Shown one piece after another: positions 36,030 to 47,669 of a stretch of 64,000 bases of DNA (position 1 is its first letter; every line of letters begins with the position of its first letter). The stretch covers positions 503,092,442 to 503,156,441 of the forward strand of contig NC_081410.1 of NCBI RefSeq assembly GCF_030272615.1, in the 5' to 3' direction. A program made the translations under genes and the position numbers. The notes below the pieces were generated by a model. That model worked only from the letters and a program-made list of their open reading frames with translations, was not told the origin of the DNA and made no database searches. The DNA is from Cryptomeria japonica (Eukaryota; Streptophyta; Pinopsida; Cupressales; Cupressaceae).

Positions 36030-38513
36030 TGGTCTAGGAGCACCTAGCTTCATTTCATCACAGGTTTGATAGTAGGTTTGATTTTTATTAGTCTTGAGTT
36101 GGAAAGTTTTTCTAAGATGTTTTTGAGTTGTTTTAAGTTGTTTGGATGAGTTTTGAACTCATTGTGTGGTCATGTTTCCTAGTTTCATCTTTTTGCTCAA
36201 AGTTGCCAGTTTGGAGTTGCCTGGCAAAATGTTGTAAAAAGTGAGTTTTCAATGTGTTTTTGTTTTGAAAATTTTTTAGACATTCTTTGTGTTTGGTTTT
36301 TAGGTGTGAGTAGTGTTCTTAGGTGATTGGTAGTCTTTGAGGTCAACCTTGCATCATCTAGGCATTACAAGTTGTCATTTTAGACATGAAAATGTCAATT
36401 TGAGTGCTCTTGGACATGAACCCGTCCATATAGGAGGATGACTGACTTTTAGAGGTATTTATTCTCCTGATTTAACCATTCTAAGGGTTGATTTCATGGA
36501 GATATGAAGCATTTTGAAAGTTTGCACTAGTTTTGCCTTGTTTTTCAATGTGTTTTAACTCCATGTGAGTAGCAGTCCGTACACCTGCTATACTTGGCCA
36601 TACTGTTCTTACATTTTCAAGTTCTCTTATTTTTATTGAAACTTTTCCCTTTGGTGGCATCAAATTTCATTAAGTTTTGAGTTTTAAGCAAAATTATTAG
36701 GTTTTGATAGTTTCACTGCCTTGTCTAGGAATTTGGCAAGGATGCTTGACCAACTTGGCTTCTTGAAGCCCTAAATGTTCATGGCTTCCCAAGAACCAAT
36801 TGGTCAACTTGTAAGATATGTAAATACATGTTTTGATTTCAAAAATGCAAGTGCAAGAAGTTTTGTGGCCATGGAGCCCTAGGCAAGTGTGCCATTTGGC
36901 TAGGGTCTTTGAAGAAGTTTGATGCTTTGCTCTTCTATAGAAAATGCATTCATCAGGTGGACAGACCTGTCTTGTTGTCCAAGTTGTATGTGAAATAAAA
37001 GAGGCTTCCTAAGCCATGATAAGGATGGTTGCATTTTCTTTTAGTTTATGAAAATTGTGAAAAAAAAACAGTGAGTCACTGTTTTGGTGTTGGTTTCCAC
37101 TCATTTGCTACTCTCCACCATATATTGGAGTTTGTAAAGCCTTGTACCTCCTTCTATTTGTTTGTAAACAAGAAAAAGGAGTGGTTTTTGACCCTGGCCT
37201 TGGGTTTTGATATTTCCAAGATCAATTAATGATCCTTTAGGCAAAGTTGTAACGCCCAGCTGGCAGCAATAGTCAATTATGACTAATTTTTGCATTTTAG
37301 TTGAGTTATTTTTGTAATCTTCATCTTCCAAATAGCAGGTATGAAGGTCAACACCTATTAAAAGGTAGAGCATTGATTAAAAGCATTAGACAAACCTTTG
37401 AAAAGGAGTTTTTTGACAGTGGTAAATGTAGGTTGAAGTGAAAATGCAGTGAATGAGGCAAAGTGCAGTGACAATAAGCTTTGACAGTGAATAAATTATT
37501 TGTTTGTAAATTGCCTAATGCCTTTTTGTGTAGGGCTAATGTGGTTCTCCTTTGTCACTAATGGAAGAAATGTTTACATATTTTGAATGTAATTGGTACT
37601 CATGCATTAATGTGTTTGTGGAAAGCAAGAAAAGGAAAAGTTGTAAATGTTGCACACTCCTTATGAGCATCTTTTGTAAAACCTTGTTCACTAACCCTTG
37701 AAGGTGTAAATCTACTTCATTTTGGCCTAATTATTATGTGACATGGTATAACTAAGGTTGCATGATTCATATTGAAGGTTTCTATCTTGCAAGTCGATTC
37801 TTGCCATCAAAACCCTTCTTTTTGCACCCATTTTTGGGACAGTCATGGAGGAGGCCTAATGAACCCTAAGACTTAGATTATATTCAAGAACTTCCAAAAG
37901 GGTATCCAAATATATGTTTCTTTTTGTCTGGAAGTCCATCGTTGGAGCAGGATGAGCACAAAACCCCAAAAGGAGGGCTAATTCCTTGTAGCTCATTTTA
38001 GGCTTAAAACATGTTTTTTTGTCAAATCGGGTACACAAAGGAAGGTTGTAAAGCATAAAACACATCAATTCAAGTTGAAAGAAGTTAAAATTGCATGCAT
38101 TTTAACCCATTTGGTGAGGTGGACTCCATAAGTTGGTTTGTAGCACATGTGAAGGATTACTACGCTCCAAACCATAGAAGACCAAAGACACCCAAGGAGG
38201 TAGAACTTGACACAAACTTGTAATTCATCAAGAGGAGACCTTGTGTAGTGAGAGAATAGGTCAGGGATAGAGGAAATGAATCCCAATTGAGAGAGTAAGG
38301 TGTTAGACCACAAAGCCTAAAACAATGGAGTTGAAGCCCTTGAGCAACCAGGGAGTGTTTGACTTAGGGAGGTGGATCAAGGAGAGTTGCTAGGTTGCCT
38401 ACAAGCTATTTGCACTCTGATTTTGGTGACTACACCTTGAAACTAGCAAAGGACCTATGACTTAGTAAACTACAAGCCTAATTGGGCAACCCCCTTGCCC
38501 TTCCTCCCTATCA
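36030..38513 (+). repeat. Chr1 5' LTR
   Basis: 2,484 bp, TGGTCTAGGAGC to CCTATCA. It pairs with 43182-45675. Open frames inside recur in both LTRs only because the LTRs are copies. Confidence 0.95.
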
Positions 38514-38516
38514 TAG

Positions 38517-38528
38517 TGGTATCAGAGC
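38517..38528 (+). promoter_or_regulatory. Chr1 primer binding site
   Basis: TGGTATCAGAGC, exact initiator-Met tRNA complement, three bases after the LTR. Confidence 0.95.
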
Positions 38529-38565
38529 ACAGTTACACTTGGGAAGAAGTAGCAATTTGGCAACC

Positions 38566-39677
38566 ATGGTGACAAATGTGGAATTAGCTAAGAAAATGGA
38601 AGAATAGGAAGAAGAAAATAGGTTACTCAGAATGAAGCTAGACCTCCTAGAGTAGAAATTGGGATAAGTAGAAGTGAAGGCAGATGAAGCCAGCAATAAG
38701 ATAGATGGAACAAAAGACAGGGGTAAGCTATTAGCTATAGAGGATGAAATCCCTCTACCAGACCCTATGATAGAGAATGAACCCTTTTTGAAAGCCTTAA
38801 AGGCTATGAGTGGGAGAACACTAGAAGGAGTCCCACTATTGAGTGGTAAAATGGATCCAAAAGTGGTCATGGAGTGGATTGAGGGTCTTGAGAAACATTT
38901 TGAATGTGATGGTGTGACAGAGGCCCAGAAAGTGAAGGTGGCAAAGTCTAGGTTGAGAGGAGTTGCCTTAACATGGTGGAAGTTCATTCAGGATGAATGT
39001 GAGAAAGAGGGCAAAAAGCCCATAGCCACTTGGAAGGGAATGTTGTCCAAGATCAAAGAGACTTACATTCCTGAGGACTATGAAATACAACTTCATAGGA
39101 AAAGGCAAAACCTTAGGCAAAAAGAGTTAGATGTCAGTAGCTACACTGAGGAGTTTCAGAAGCTATGCCTTAGGTCAAAGATCCAAGAGGATGAAAATGT
39201 CAAGGTTGCTAGGTATCTCAATGGCATGAGATGGAACATTCAGGAAGAGTTAAGTTTGTTGTGTCCTACAATAGTCCAGAAGTGCTATTAACTTGCAATC
39301 AAGGTAGAGGAAAGGAGTAGGAAGAAGCAAGAGTAGCATAACAAAGGTAGAGGAAGAGGTAGAGATGGTAGAGGCCATAGAGGCAGTTTTAGGGAAGACA
39401 CATAGATCAAAGGTCCCAGGGAGAATCTAAACTTATAGAGAAAAGTGGGGATTCTCAGAGCAAGCCCAACTATAGGGGTAGGGGATCAAGCAACCCAGGA
39501 AGGGGTAGATCTAGTGGACTAGGTAGAGGGTCTTACTTCTCCACTATGAAATGCTATAAGTGTCAGAAATTGGGTCATCCTGCTTATAGGTGTCCAGAAA
39601 AGCCTAGTTCTTCCCATGGAGGTGAAAAGAGAGTGAACTACGTTCAAGAGGAAGGAAGTAGTAAAAGAACTCCATAA
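38566..39677 (+). pseudogene. gag: Chr1 gag
   Basis: ATG 38566. In-frame stops at 38605, 38653, 38665 and 39289 and a frameshift near 39400. The capsid-type Gag domain is clear: SGRTLEGVPLLSGK, KVKVAKSRLRGVALTWWKF, YIPEDYEIQLHRKRQNLRQ, SSYTEEFQKLCLRS. A Gly/Arg-rich stretch precedes the single knuckle CYKCQKLGHPAYRC (39552-39593). The stop TAA (39675-39677) overlaps the next ATG by one base. Pattern is that of chromoviral Gag. Each stop before 39400 could derive from a Gln codon by one C-to-T change. Confidence 0.9.
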
Positions 39678-42600
39678 TGAACCTAGAACCTGAAGATGGT
39701 GAGAGTCTAATGATGAGGAGAGTATTGATGCAAGAACCTCACAAGTGTGAAGTGTCTCAGAGAAGAGCATTGTTCAGGATCAAGTGCAAAATCTTGGGCA
39801 AGGTATGTAAGGTGGTTATAGATTCAGGTTCCACAGATAACATTATCTCAGAGGAGGCAGTTAGCAAATTAAGCCTACCTAGAATAAGGCATAGTGAACC
39901 CTACAAGGTAACCTGGTTAAACAAGGGGCAACATGTCCTAGTTAATCAACAAGCATGGATAAACTTCAACATAGGTGAATATAAGGATAGGATACTATGT
40001 GACATCCTTCCTATGGATGCTTTCCATCTACTATTGGGTAGACCCTGGCAATTTGATAGAAGGGCACACCATGATGGTGAAAAAAACACATATTCCTTTC
40101 AAAAGAATGGCATTGTCTACAAAATACAGTCCCTTAGTGAAGAGACAGAGAACAGCAAACCACAGGCACCTAAAGTGTTATTAGTCTATGAAAGAGAGTT
40201 CATCCAAACTATGAAAGAGGGAGATGGGATTGGTTATGCACTTGTAGTGAAACCTAAGGAGGAGAAGAAAGAAAAACAAGTTGAGATCCCACAAGAAGTG
40301 CAGCAAATTCTTGATAACTTTAAGGACATCAATGATGGAAAACCAGCAACATTACCTCCTCCTAGAGACATTAGTCATCAGATTGACATTATACTAGGAG
40401 CTTCTTTGCCAAACAAAGCAGCCTATAAGATGACTCCTGAACTAAACAAAGAGGTAGCTAGCCAGATTCAAGAGTTGTTGGATCAAGGATTAATAAGGAA
40501 GAGTATAAGTCCTTGTTTCGTACCCACATTGTTAGCACCTAAGAAAGGGGGAACATGGAGACTATGCACAAACTCTAGAGCCATCAACAAAATCACAATA
40601 AGGTACAGATTCCCTATTCCTAGGATAGAAGATTTGATGGATTGTTTAGGGGGTGCAAGGTATTTCACAAAGATAGACTTAAAGAGTGGTTACAATCAGA
40701 TAAGAATAAAAGAGGGTGATGAGTGGAAAACTGCTTTCAAAACTAATGAGGGTCTTTATGAATGGTTGGTTATGCCTTTTGGACTCTCTAATTCTCCCAG
40801 TACCTTTATGAGGTTAATGAATGAAGTATTGCAGGACTTTCTTGGTAAGTTTGTGGTAGTCTACTTAGATGATATTCTCATTTTTAGTAAGACTAAAGAG
40901 GAGCATTTGAAACACTTAGTCATTGTTTTGCAAAGATTATCTGATGAGCAGTTAACCATAAATCTTGAGAAATGTGATTTTATGAAGCAAGAGCTAGTCT
41001 ATCTTGGTTTTGTTGTGTCTAGTGGAGATCTTAAGATGGATTAATCTAAAGTTGTAGCCATAACAAGTTGGCCAACCCAACAATCAGCCAGTGCAGTTAG
41101 AAGTTTTCATGGTCTAGCCCAGTTTTATAGAAAGTTTATCAGAGGGTTCAGTGAAATTTGTGCACCCATGTTAGATACAATAAAGGGTGGTCATAAGGTT
41201 AAGTTTCAATGGACAAAAGCAGCCAATAAGGGGTTTGAGTTACTCAAAACTAGAGTTTATACACAACCAGTGTTAATCCTTCCTAGTTTTGATAAGCTCT
41301 TTACTATAGAGTGTGATGCTAGTCATCTTGCAGTAGGTGCAGTCTTGAGTCAGGATAATAGACCAGTTGCTTTCTTTAGTGAGAAATTGAATGATGCAAA
41401 GAAAAAGTACTCATCCTATGATTTAGAGTTATATGCATTGGTGCAGGCACTCAGGAAGTGGAGACAATACTTGCTTCCTAAAGAGTTTGTTGTGTATACA
41501 GACAACCAGGCAGTCAGTTTTTTGAATTCTCAGGATAAACTCAACCATAGGCATGTGAAATGGGTAGAATACCTACAAGAATATACCTTTACTCTTAAGC
41601 ACAAGAAAGGCCAATGTAACAAAGTAGCTGATGCTTTGAGTAGGAGATTGTTGACTATTCAGGAGATTCAAGTTAAGAGTATTTGTATTGATTACTTTCA
41701 AGATTTGTATCCTAATGATGATGATTTTGTTGCTGCTTATAAAGTTTGTCATGCTTTTGAGAATCATTTCCATAGTGAGTATGCTGACTATACATTGCAG
41801 AAATGTTTGTTATTTAGGGGAGGACAACTGGGTGTTCCTAAAGGTTCCATGAGAGAAAACCTTATCCAAGAGAAACACAATGGGTGTTTGAATGGCCATT
41901 TTGGTCTCAACAAGACCTTAGAGTTGGTTCAATGCTTCTATTACTAGCCTAAGATGCAGAGAGATGTCAGAAGGTATGTTGAGCAGTGTATGGTATGTCA
42001 GAAGGCCAAAGGTAATAGCACTAATGCTAGTTTATATCAGCCACTTCCCATTCCTTCTAGGCCATGGGAGTGCATCAGCATGGATTTTGTTGTAGGTTTA
42101 CCAAATACAAAAGTAGGGTATGATAGTATTTTTGTGGTTGTTGATAGATTTAGAAAAATGGCTCACTTTATACCTTGCAAAACTAATAATGATGCTAGTC
42201 ATATTGCTTTCCTTTTCTTTAAAAAAGTTGTCAGGATACATGGTTTGCCATCTAGCATTGTGTCAGATAGAGATGTTAAGTTTTTGGGTCATTTTTGGAA
42301 GACTTTGTGGAAGAAATTGGGTACTAACTTGTCTTTTGGCTCAGTTTACCATCCATAGATAGATGGCCAAACAAAAGTGGTGAATAGAACATTGGGTAAT
42401 CTACTCACATGTCTCACCAAGGAGTGTGGACAAAGCTGGGATCAGCTCATTCCATAGGAAGAATTTGCCTATAATGATAGTGTAAATAGATCCACTAGTA
42501 AGAGTCCATTTCAGATTGTTTATGGTATGCATCCAAAAGGTATTTTTGAGTTACATGATGTGACTAACTTGCAACATGTTAGTGGGACAACAGAGGATAG

Positions 42601-43159
42601 GGCACAGTCTCTAAAAGAGATCCATGAATAGGTTAAGCAGTCTTTGTAGGACACCACAATAAGAGTCAAGGCAAGGGTGGATGCTTCAAAGAGGGATGTC
42701 CAATTCTCAGTTGGAGATTTTGTGATGGTTCATCTCAACAAGTCCAGATTGCAAAAGGGAGTTCCTACCAAGTTATAGATGAGGAGAATAGGGCCTTGCA
42801 GGATTTTGGCTAAGTATGGCCCTAATGCTTATAAGATTGATTTACCTGCTAATGTTTCCTTGTCTCCTATCTTTAATGTTGTAGATTTGGTACCTTTCAA
42901 GGGGAAACCTCTAGAAGAGACTCAGAGAGCTTCAGACATTTCACATTCCCTTTCTGATCTATCTCCCCCCTCTTCTTCTTTTCCCATTCCTGAATAGGTA
43001 CTTGATTCTAGAATCATCAAGAAGACTACAAAGCATGACTACTTTGAACATTTGATCAAGTGGAAGGATCAACTAGCCTCTGAAGCCACTTGGATACCTA
43101 AAAGTGATTTCCACAAGGCTGAAATTCATCTCTCTTTTCTTCCCAAAGGAGTCACATGA
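39677..43159 (+). pseudogene. pol: Chr1 pol: protease, RT, RNase H, integrase, chromodomain
   Basis: One frame of 1,161 codons with stops at about 41042, 41945, 42356, 42455, 42629, 42647, 42776 and 42995. Protease VVIDSGSTDNII near 39815; LLGRPW at 40033. RT: INKITIRYRFPIPRIEDL, YFTKIDLKSGYNQI, MPFGLSN, and YLDD at 40862-40873. RNase H: ECDASHLAVGAVLS, YSSYDLELYALV, YTDNQAV, VADALSRR. Integrase: H-H-C-C ([17 protein letters not shown]), MDF and SDRD. The catalytic Glu of the DGQTE motif is Lys (42374-42376). C-terminal GPCRILAKYGPNAYKIDLP and a chromodomain-like HDYFEHLIKWKDQ, ATWIP (about 43030-43110). Confidence 0.95.
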
Positions 43160-43165
43160 CTTCTT

Positions 43166-43181
43166 TGTCACCGGGGGAGTA
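43166..43181 (+). promoter_or_regulatory. Chr1 polypurine tract
   Basis: ACCGGGGGAGTA directly before the TGG start of the 3' LTR. Confidence 0.85.
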
Positions 43182-45675
43182 TGGTGCAGGAGCACCTAGC
43201 TTCATTTCATCATAGGTTTGATAGCAGGTTTGATTTTTATTAGTCTTGAGTTGGAAAGTTTGTCTAAGATGTTTTTCAGTTGCTCTAAGTTGTTTGGATG
43301 AGTTTTGAACTCATTATGTGGTCATGTTTCCTATTTTCATCCTTTTGCTCAAAGTTGCCAGTTTGGAGTTGCCTGGCAAAATGTTGTAAAAAGTGATTTT
43401 TCAATGTGTTTTTGTTTTGAAAAGTTTTTAGACATGCTTTGTGTTTGGTTTTTTGGTGTGAGTAGTTTTCTTAGGTGATTGGTTGTCTTTGAGGTCAACC
43501 TTGCATCATCTAGGCATTAAAAGTTGTCATTTTAGACATGAAAATGTCAAATTTGAGTGCTCTTGGACATGTACCTATCTGTATAGGAGGATAACTAACT
43601 TGTAGAGGTATTTATTCTCCTACTTTAACCATTGTAAGGGTTGATTTCATGGAGATATGAAGCATTTTGAAAGTTTGCACTAGTTTTGCCTTGTTTTTCA
43701 AAGTGTTTTAACTCCATGTGAGAAAAAATCCGTACACCTGCTGTACTTGGCTATACTGTTCTTACATTTTCAAGTTCTCTTATGTTTCTTGAAAATTTTC
43801 CCTTTGGTGGCATCAAATTTCATTAAGTTTTGAGTTTTAAGCAAAATTATTTGGTTTTGACAGTTTCACTGCCTTGTCTAGGAATTTTGCAAGGATGCTT
43901 GACCAACTTGGCTTCTTGTTGCCCTAAATGTTCATGGCTTCCCAAGAACTAGTTGGTCAACTTGTAAGATATGTAAATACATGTTTTGATTTCAAAAATG
44001 TAGGTGCAAGAAGTTTTGTGGCCATGGAGCCCTAGGCAAGTGTGCCATTTGGCTAGGGTCTTTGAAGAAGTTTGATGCTTTGCTCTTCTATAGAAAATGC
44101 ATTCATCAGGTGGACAGACTATCTTGTTGTCCAAGTTGTATGTGAAATAAAAGAGGCTTCCTAAGCCATGATAAGGATGGTTGCATTTTCTTTTAGTTTA
44201 CAAAAATTGTGAAAAAAAAACAACGAGTAATTGTTTTGGTGTTGGTTTCCATTCATTTGCTACTCTCCACCATATATTGGAGTTTGTAAAGCCTTGTACC
44301 TCCTTCTATTTGTTTGAAAACAAGAAAAAGGAGCGGTTTTTGACCCTTCCCTTGGGTTTTGAGATTGCCAAGATCAATTAATGATCCTTTAGGCAAAGTT
44401 GTAATGCCCAACTGGCAGCAACAGTCAATTATGACTGATTTTTGCATTTTAGTTGAGTTATTTTTGTAATCTTCATCTTCCAAATAGCTGGTATGGAGGT
44501 CAACAAATATTAAAAGGAAGAGAATTAATGAAAAGCATCAGACAGACCTTTGAAAAGGAGTTTTTGATAGTGGTAAATGCAAGTTGAAGTGAAAATGCAG
44601 TGAAGGAGGCAAAGTGCAGTGACAATAAGCTTTGACAGTGAATAAATTATTTGTTTGTAAATTTCCTAATGCCTTTTTGTGTAGGGATAATTTGGTTCTC
44701 CTTTGTCAATAATGGAAGACAAGTTTACATGATTTGAATGTAATTGGTACTCATGCATTAATGTGTTTGTGGAAAGCAATCAAAGGAAAAGTTGTAAATG
44801 TTGCACACTCCTTATGAGCATCTTTTGTAAAACCTTGTTCTCTAACCTTTGAAGCTGTAAAACTACTTCATTTTGGCCTAATTATTATGTGACATGGTAG
44901 AAATAAGGCTGCATGATTCATATTGAAGGTTTCTAGCTTTCTAGTTTGATTCTTGCCTTCAAAACCCTTGCAAACCCTTCTTTTTGCACCCATTTTTGGG
45001 AGAGTCATGGAGGAGGCCTAATGGACCCTAAGACTTAGAAAATATTCAATAACTTCCAAAAGGGTATCCGAATATAAGGTTCTTTTTGTCTGGAAGTCCA
45101 TGATTGGAGCAGGATGAGCACAAAACCCCAAAAGGAGGGCTAATTCCTTGTAGCCTATTTTAGGCCTAAAACATTGTTTTTTGTCAAATCAGGTACACAA
45201 AGGAAGGTTGTAAAGCATAAAAACCATCAATTCAAGTTGAAAAAAGTTAAAATTTCATGTATTTTAACCCATTTGGTGAGGTGGACTCCATAAGTCAGTT
45301 TGTAGCACTTGTGAAGGATTACTATGGTCCAAACCATAGAAGACCAAAGACACCCATTGAGGTAGAACTTGACACAAACTTGTAATTCATCAAGAGGAGA
45401 CCTTATGTGGTGAGAGAATAGGTTAGAGACAGAGGAAATGAATCCCAATTGAGAGAGTAAGGTGTTAGACCACAAAGCCTAAAACAATGCAGTTGAAGCC
45501 CTTGAGCAACCAGGGAGTGTTTGACTTAGGGAGGTGGATCAAGGAGAGTTGCTAGGTTGCCTACAAGCTATTTGCACTCTAATTTTGGTGACTACACCTT
45601 GAAACTAGCAAGGGACCTATCACTTAGTAAACTACAAGCCTAACTGGGCAACCCCCTTGTCCTACCTCCCTATCA
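43182..45675 (+). repeat. Chr1 3' LTR
   Basis: 2,494 bp, TGGTGCAGGAGC to CCTATCA. Followed by the TSD ACAAG and then by NAL-3 ORF1 sequence in frame with 36024 and below. Confidence 0.95.
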
Positions 45676-46565
45676 ACAAGTTACATTGTTTCTCTAAATA
45701 GGCTTTCCATAACCTTGACTGGTTTGAATTTTGCATTGATTAGATAAATGTCCAAATCTACCACAAACATATAATTTCACATTCATTCTACAATTGTCTG
45801 AGTTATGACCATTTTTATTGCATTTGGAACATTGAGCAGTGGATAAGTTTGTATTGTGATTATTCCTAAATCTGCACTAATTTTCTCTATGACCAAATTT
45901 GTTGCAATTGAAACATTTTGCATTAAATTTATAAGCATTAGGTTACCTTTCCGGTTTGCTATGATCCTGATTGTTTGTAGTCCCAAAAATTTCTCCATGT
46001 TCAAATCTAAGTAAAATTGTTTCTCCATTAGGTTTCTGACTTTTCAGCATATCATCAAGATTACCTGAACTCTTCTTGAATTTATCTTTGTATTCATTTG
46101 CAGTGATCAACTAATTTTCCAAACTGCTAACTTGTCTCAAAAGTTCCTCTTTGTCATGTTGCACATGAATCAAATCTATTTTAGGCATATCATTTTCATA
46201 GCTAAGCCTTTGAGATTTATCCGATCTTTCATTTAGTCTTCTAGCCAAATCTTATTCATTCCTCTTTCTATCTTCAATATCCTTGCATAGTCTCATGGTT
46301 AAATCTTGCATCTCATTCTTCATGTTATTGTTCTCTTGTCTTAATTTGTTGGCAATATCCCTAAGAGTTTCTTTTTCTTCATCATCTTGATTTTGCAATT
46401 GCACATGTAATTCTTTTCTCTTATTCTTTGCTATAACCAGGTTATCTTGAAGTGCTTTGATAAATTCCTGAGAAATTCTAAGTTCATCTTCCATTTTGAT
46501 ATTCTTCAAATTTTTTGCATCAAAATCTTCAAGAGCTCCTTCCAATTGTTGTCTCAAGCTTTCCA
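45676..46565 (-). pseudogene. NAL-3 ORF1, main piece
   Basis: Start ATG 46565 (MESLRQQLEGALEDFDAK), about 60 bp after the PBS. It has a coiled coil of about 180 residues with RKELHVQLQNQDDEEKETL and TANEYKDKFKKS. Then GNLDDMLKSQK, LRFEHGEIFG and zinc knuckles CFNCNKFGHREN.C, CSKCNKNGHNSDNC and YVCGRFGHLSNQC. It breaks off at the Chr1 insertion just before knuckle four. Homologous to ORF1 of NAL-1 and NAL-2. Confidence 0.75.
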
Positions 46566-46623
46566 TTAGTACCGGTTTCAAAATCTTCCTCAAGTTGTTA
46601 GGCTTCTACAAATAGAGGACTAG

Positions 46624-46635
46624 GCTCTGATACCA
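46624..46635 (-). promoter_or_regulatory. NAL-3 primer binding site
   Basis: Minus strand TGGTATCAGAGC, exact initiator-Met PBS, adjacent to the LTR. Confidence 0.9.
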
Positions 46636-46637
46636 AT

Positions 46638-47494
46638 TGTTAGATATTTGATTAGTCCTAAAGACACTGAGAGGGGGGCTGAATCAGTGTCTAACTGGTA
46701 AATAAAATATTTAAGCTTGTTTGCAACTTTACAACCCAAATTAATGTACCAGTAAACAAGCAATAAAGAAATAAAGAGAAATAACAGTATAACCATCAAT
46801 GCACACCATAAAATAGATATTTTTGGTGAGGAAACCCGGTAGGGGAGAAACCTCAGTGGGATTTGTGACCCACAATATTTACTCACTGGCCAATATGAAT
46901 AAATATTACTTATACAATAGGGGCCTGCACATGTAAGAAGGCCAACAACCTAGAGCTCACTGCTCAATCACAAAAAGGATTCACACTGACTACAAAATTG
47001 GATAATTAAATCTAATGACAATGTACTACTCAAAATAGCATCTGTAATGCTAGATTCATTACCAATTTAAACTCTATCAAATACCTCTGCCATAAACCTT
47101 TCTTTTCTCTACTCTACTCTTATTCGCTCATCAAAATTCATATAAAGATATTCGCTCTCATATTCCGCTTGCATTAATTACCTATAGATATTTTTCATAC
47201 GTTTTTCACTCTTAAAAAATGACCTATAAGATCTCATATATATATGAGTCTTTACAATACATCATGTCAACTATACAATATAAATACAATACAAAACAAT
47301 ATAATTTCCATGTCAGATGGGGTGTCAATAACATCTTTTGTCGATGTAGACTGGGTGCCAGTGAGAATAATCTATAGTGCCTGGCAGTGCCAGTAGATGA
47401 TGTCTATTGCCAGAGTAAGCTATGAACCATGTTACCAGTTGGTTGCCATCAATGACAACATCAACTATTCTCATCTGAGTGTATAATACCAACA
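46638..47494 (-). repeat. NAL-3 5' LTR
   Basis: 857 bp, TGTTAGATAT to CCAACA, followed by the TSD CCATC. Pairs with 31014-31884. Confidence 0.9.
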
Positions 47495-47499
47495 CCATC

Positions 47500-47651
47500 A
47501 TGTAACATATGTCAATATAAAATGTTTATCATCATCCATGGCATCTAATCATATAGAAAGAGTCATAAACATTAATCAAAACACCACATAATTGTCTATA
47601 TAAGTTTATCGATGCATAAATGAAAAGACAAGTCTAGGAGGGACACTACAT
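47500..47651 (-). repeat. Chr2 3' LTR, piece 3
   Basis: Last part of the LTR after NAL-3. It aligns with 62079-62191. It ends CACTACA, so the LTR begins TGTAGTG in element sense. Confidence 0.75.
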
Positions 47652-47665
47652 CCCCCGCTTTGCCT
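47652..47665 (-). promoter_or_regulatory. Chr2 polypurine tract
   Basis: Minus strand GGCAAAGCGGGGGA directly before TGTAGTG of the 3' LTR. Confidence 0.8.
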
Positions 47666-47669
47666 AGGA

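Larger units (their letters stand above)
36030..45675 (+). mobile_element. Chr1: complete Ty3/gypsy chromovirus
   Basis: LTRs 36030-38513 and 43182-45675, both starting TGGT and ending TATCA. The TSD is ACAAG (36025-36029 and 45676-45680). It has an initiator-Met PBS, gag, pol with protease, RT, RNase H, integrase and C-terminal chromodomain, and a PPT. Over the first 225 LTR bases I count about 13 differences, so the insertion is not recent. Pol keeps one frame but has about eight in-frame stops. Confidence 0.95.
31014..47494 (-). mobile_element. NAL-3: complete LTR element without pol, carrying Chr1
   Basis: Flanked by CCATC on both sides (31009-31013, 47495-47499). The empty site is readable at about 62073-62082. 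Landmarks on the minus strand: 5' LTR 46638-47494, PBS 46624-46635, ORF1 46565 to 35800 (split by Chr1), spacer, ORF2 35510-32075, PPT, 3' LTR 31014-31884. Without the nested Chr1 it is about 6.8 kb. No pol domain of its own. Confidence 0.9.

Noticed and set aside
37029-37229. 66-codon ORF, repeated at 44181-44381
   Set aside because: The two copies are the same place in the two Chr1 LTRs. No gene support.
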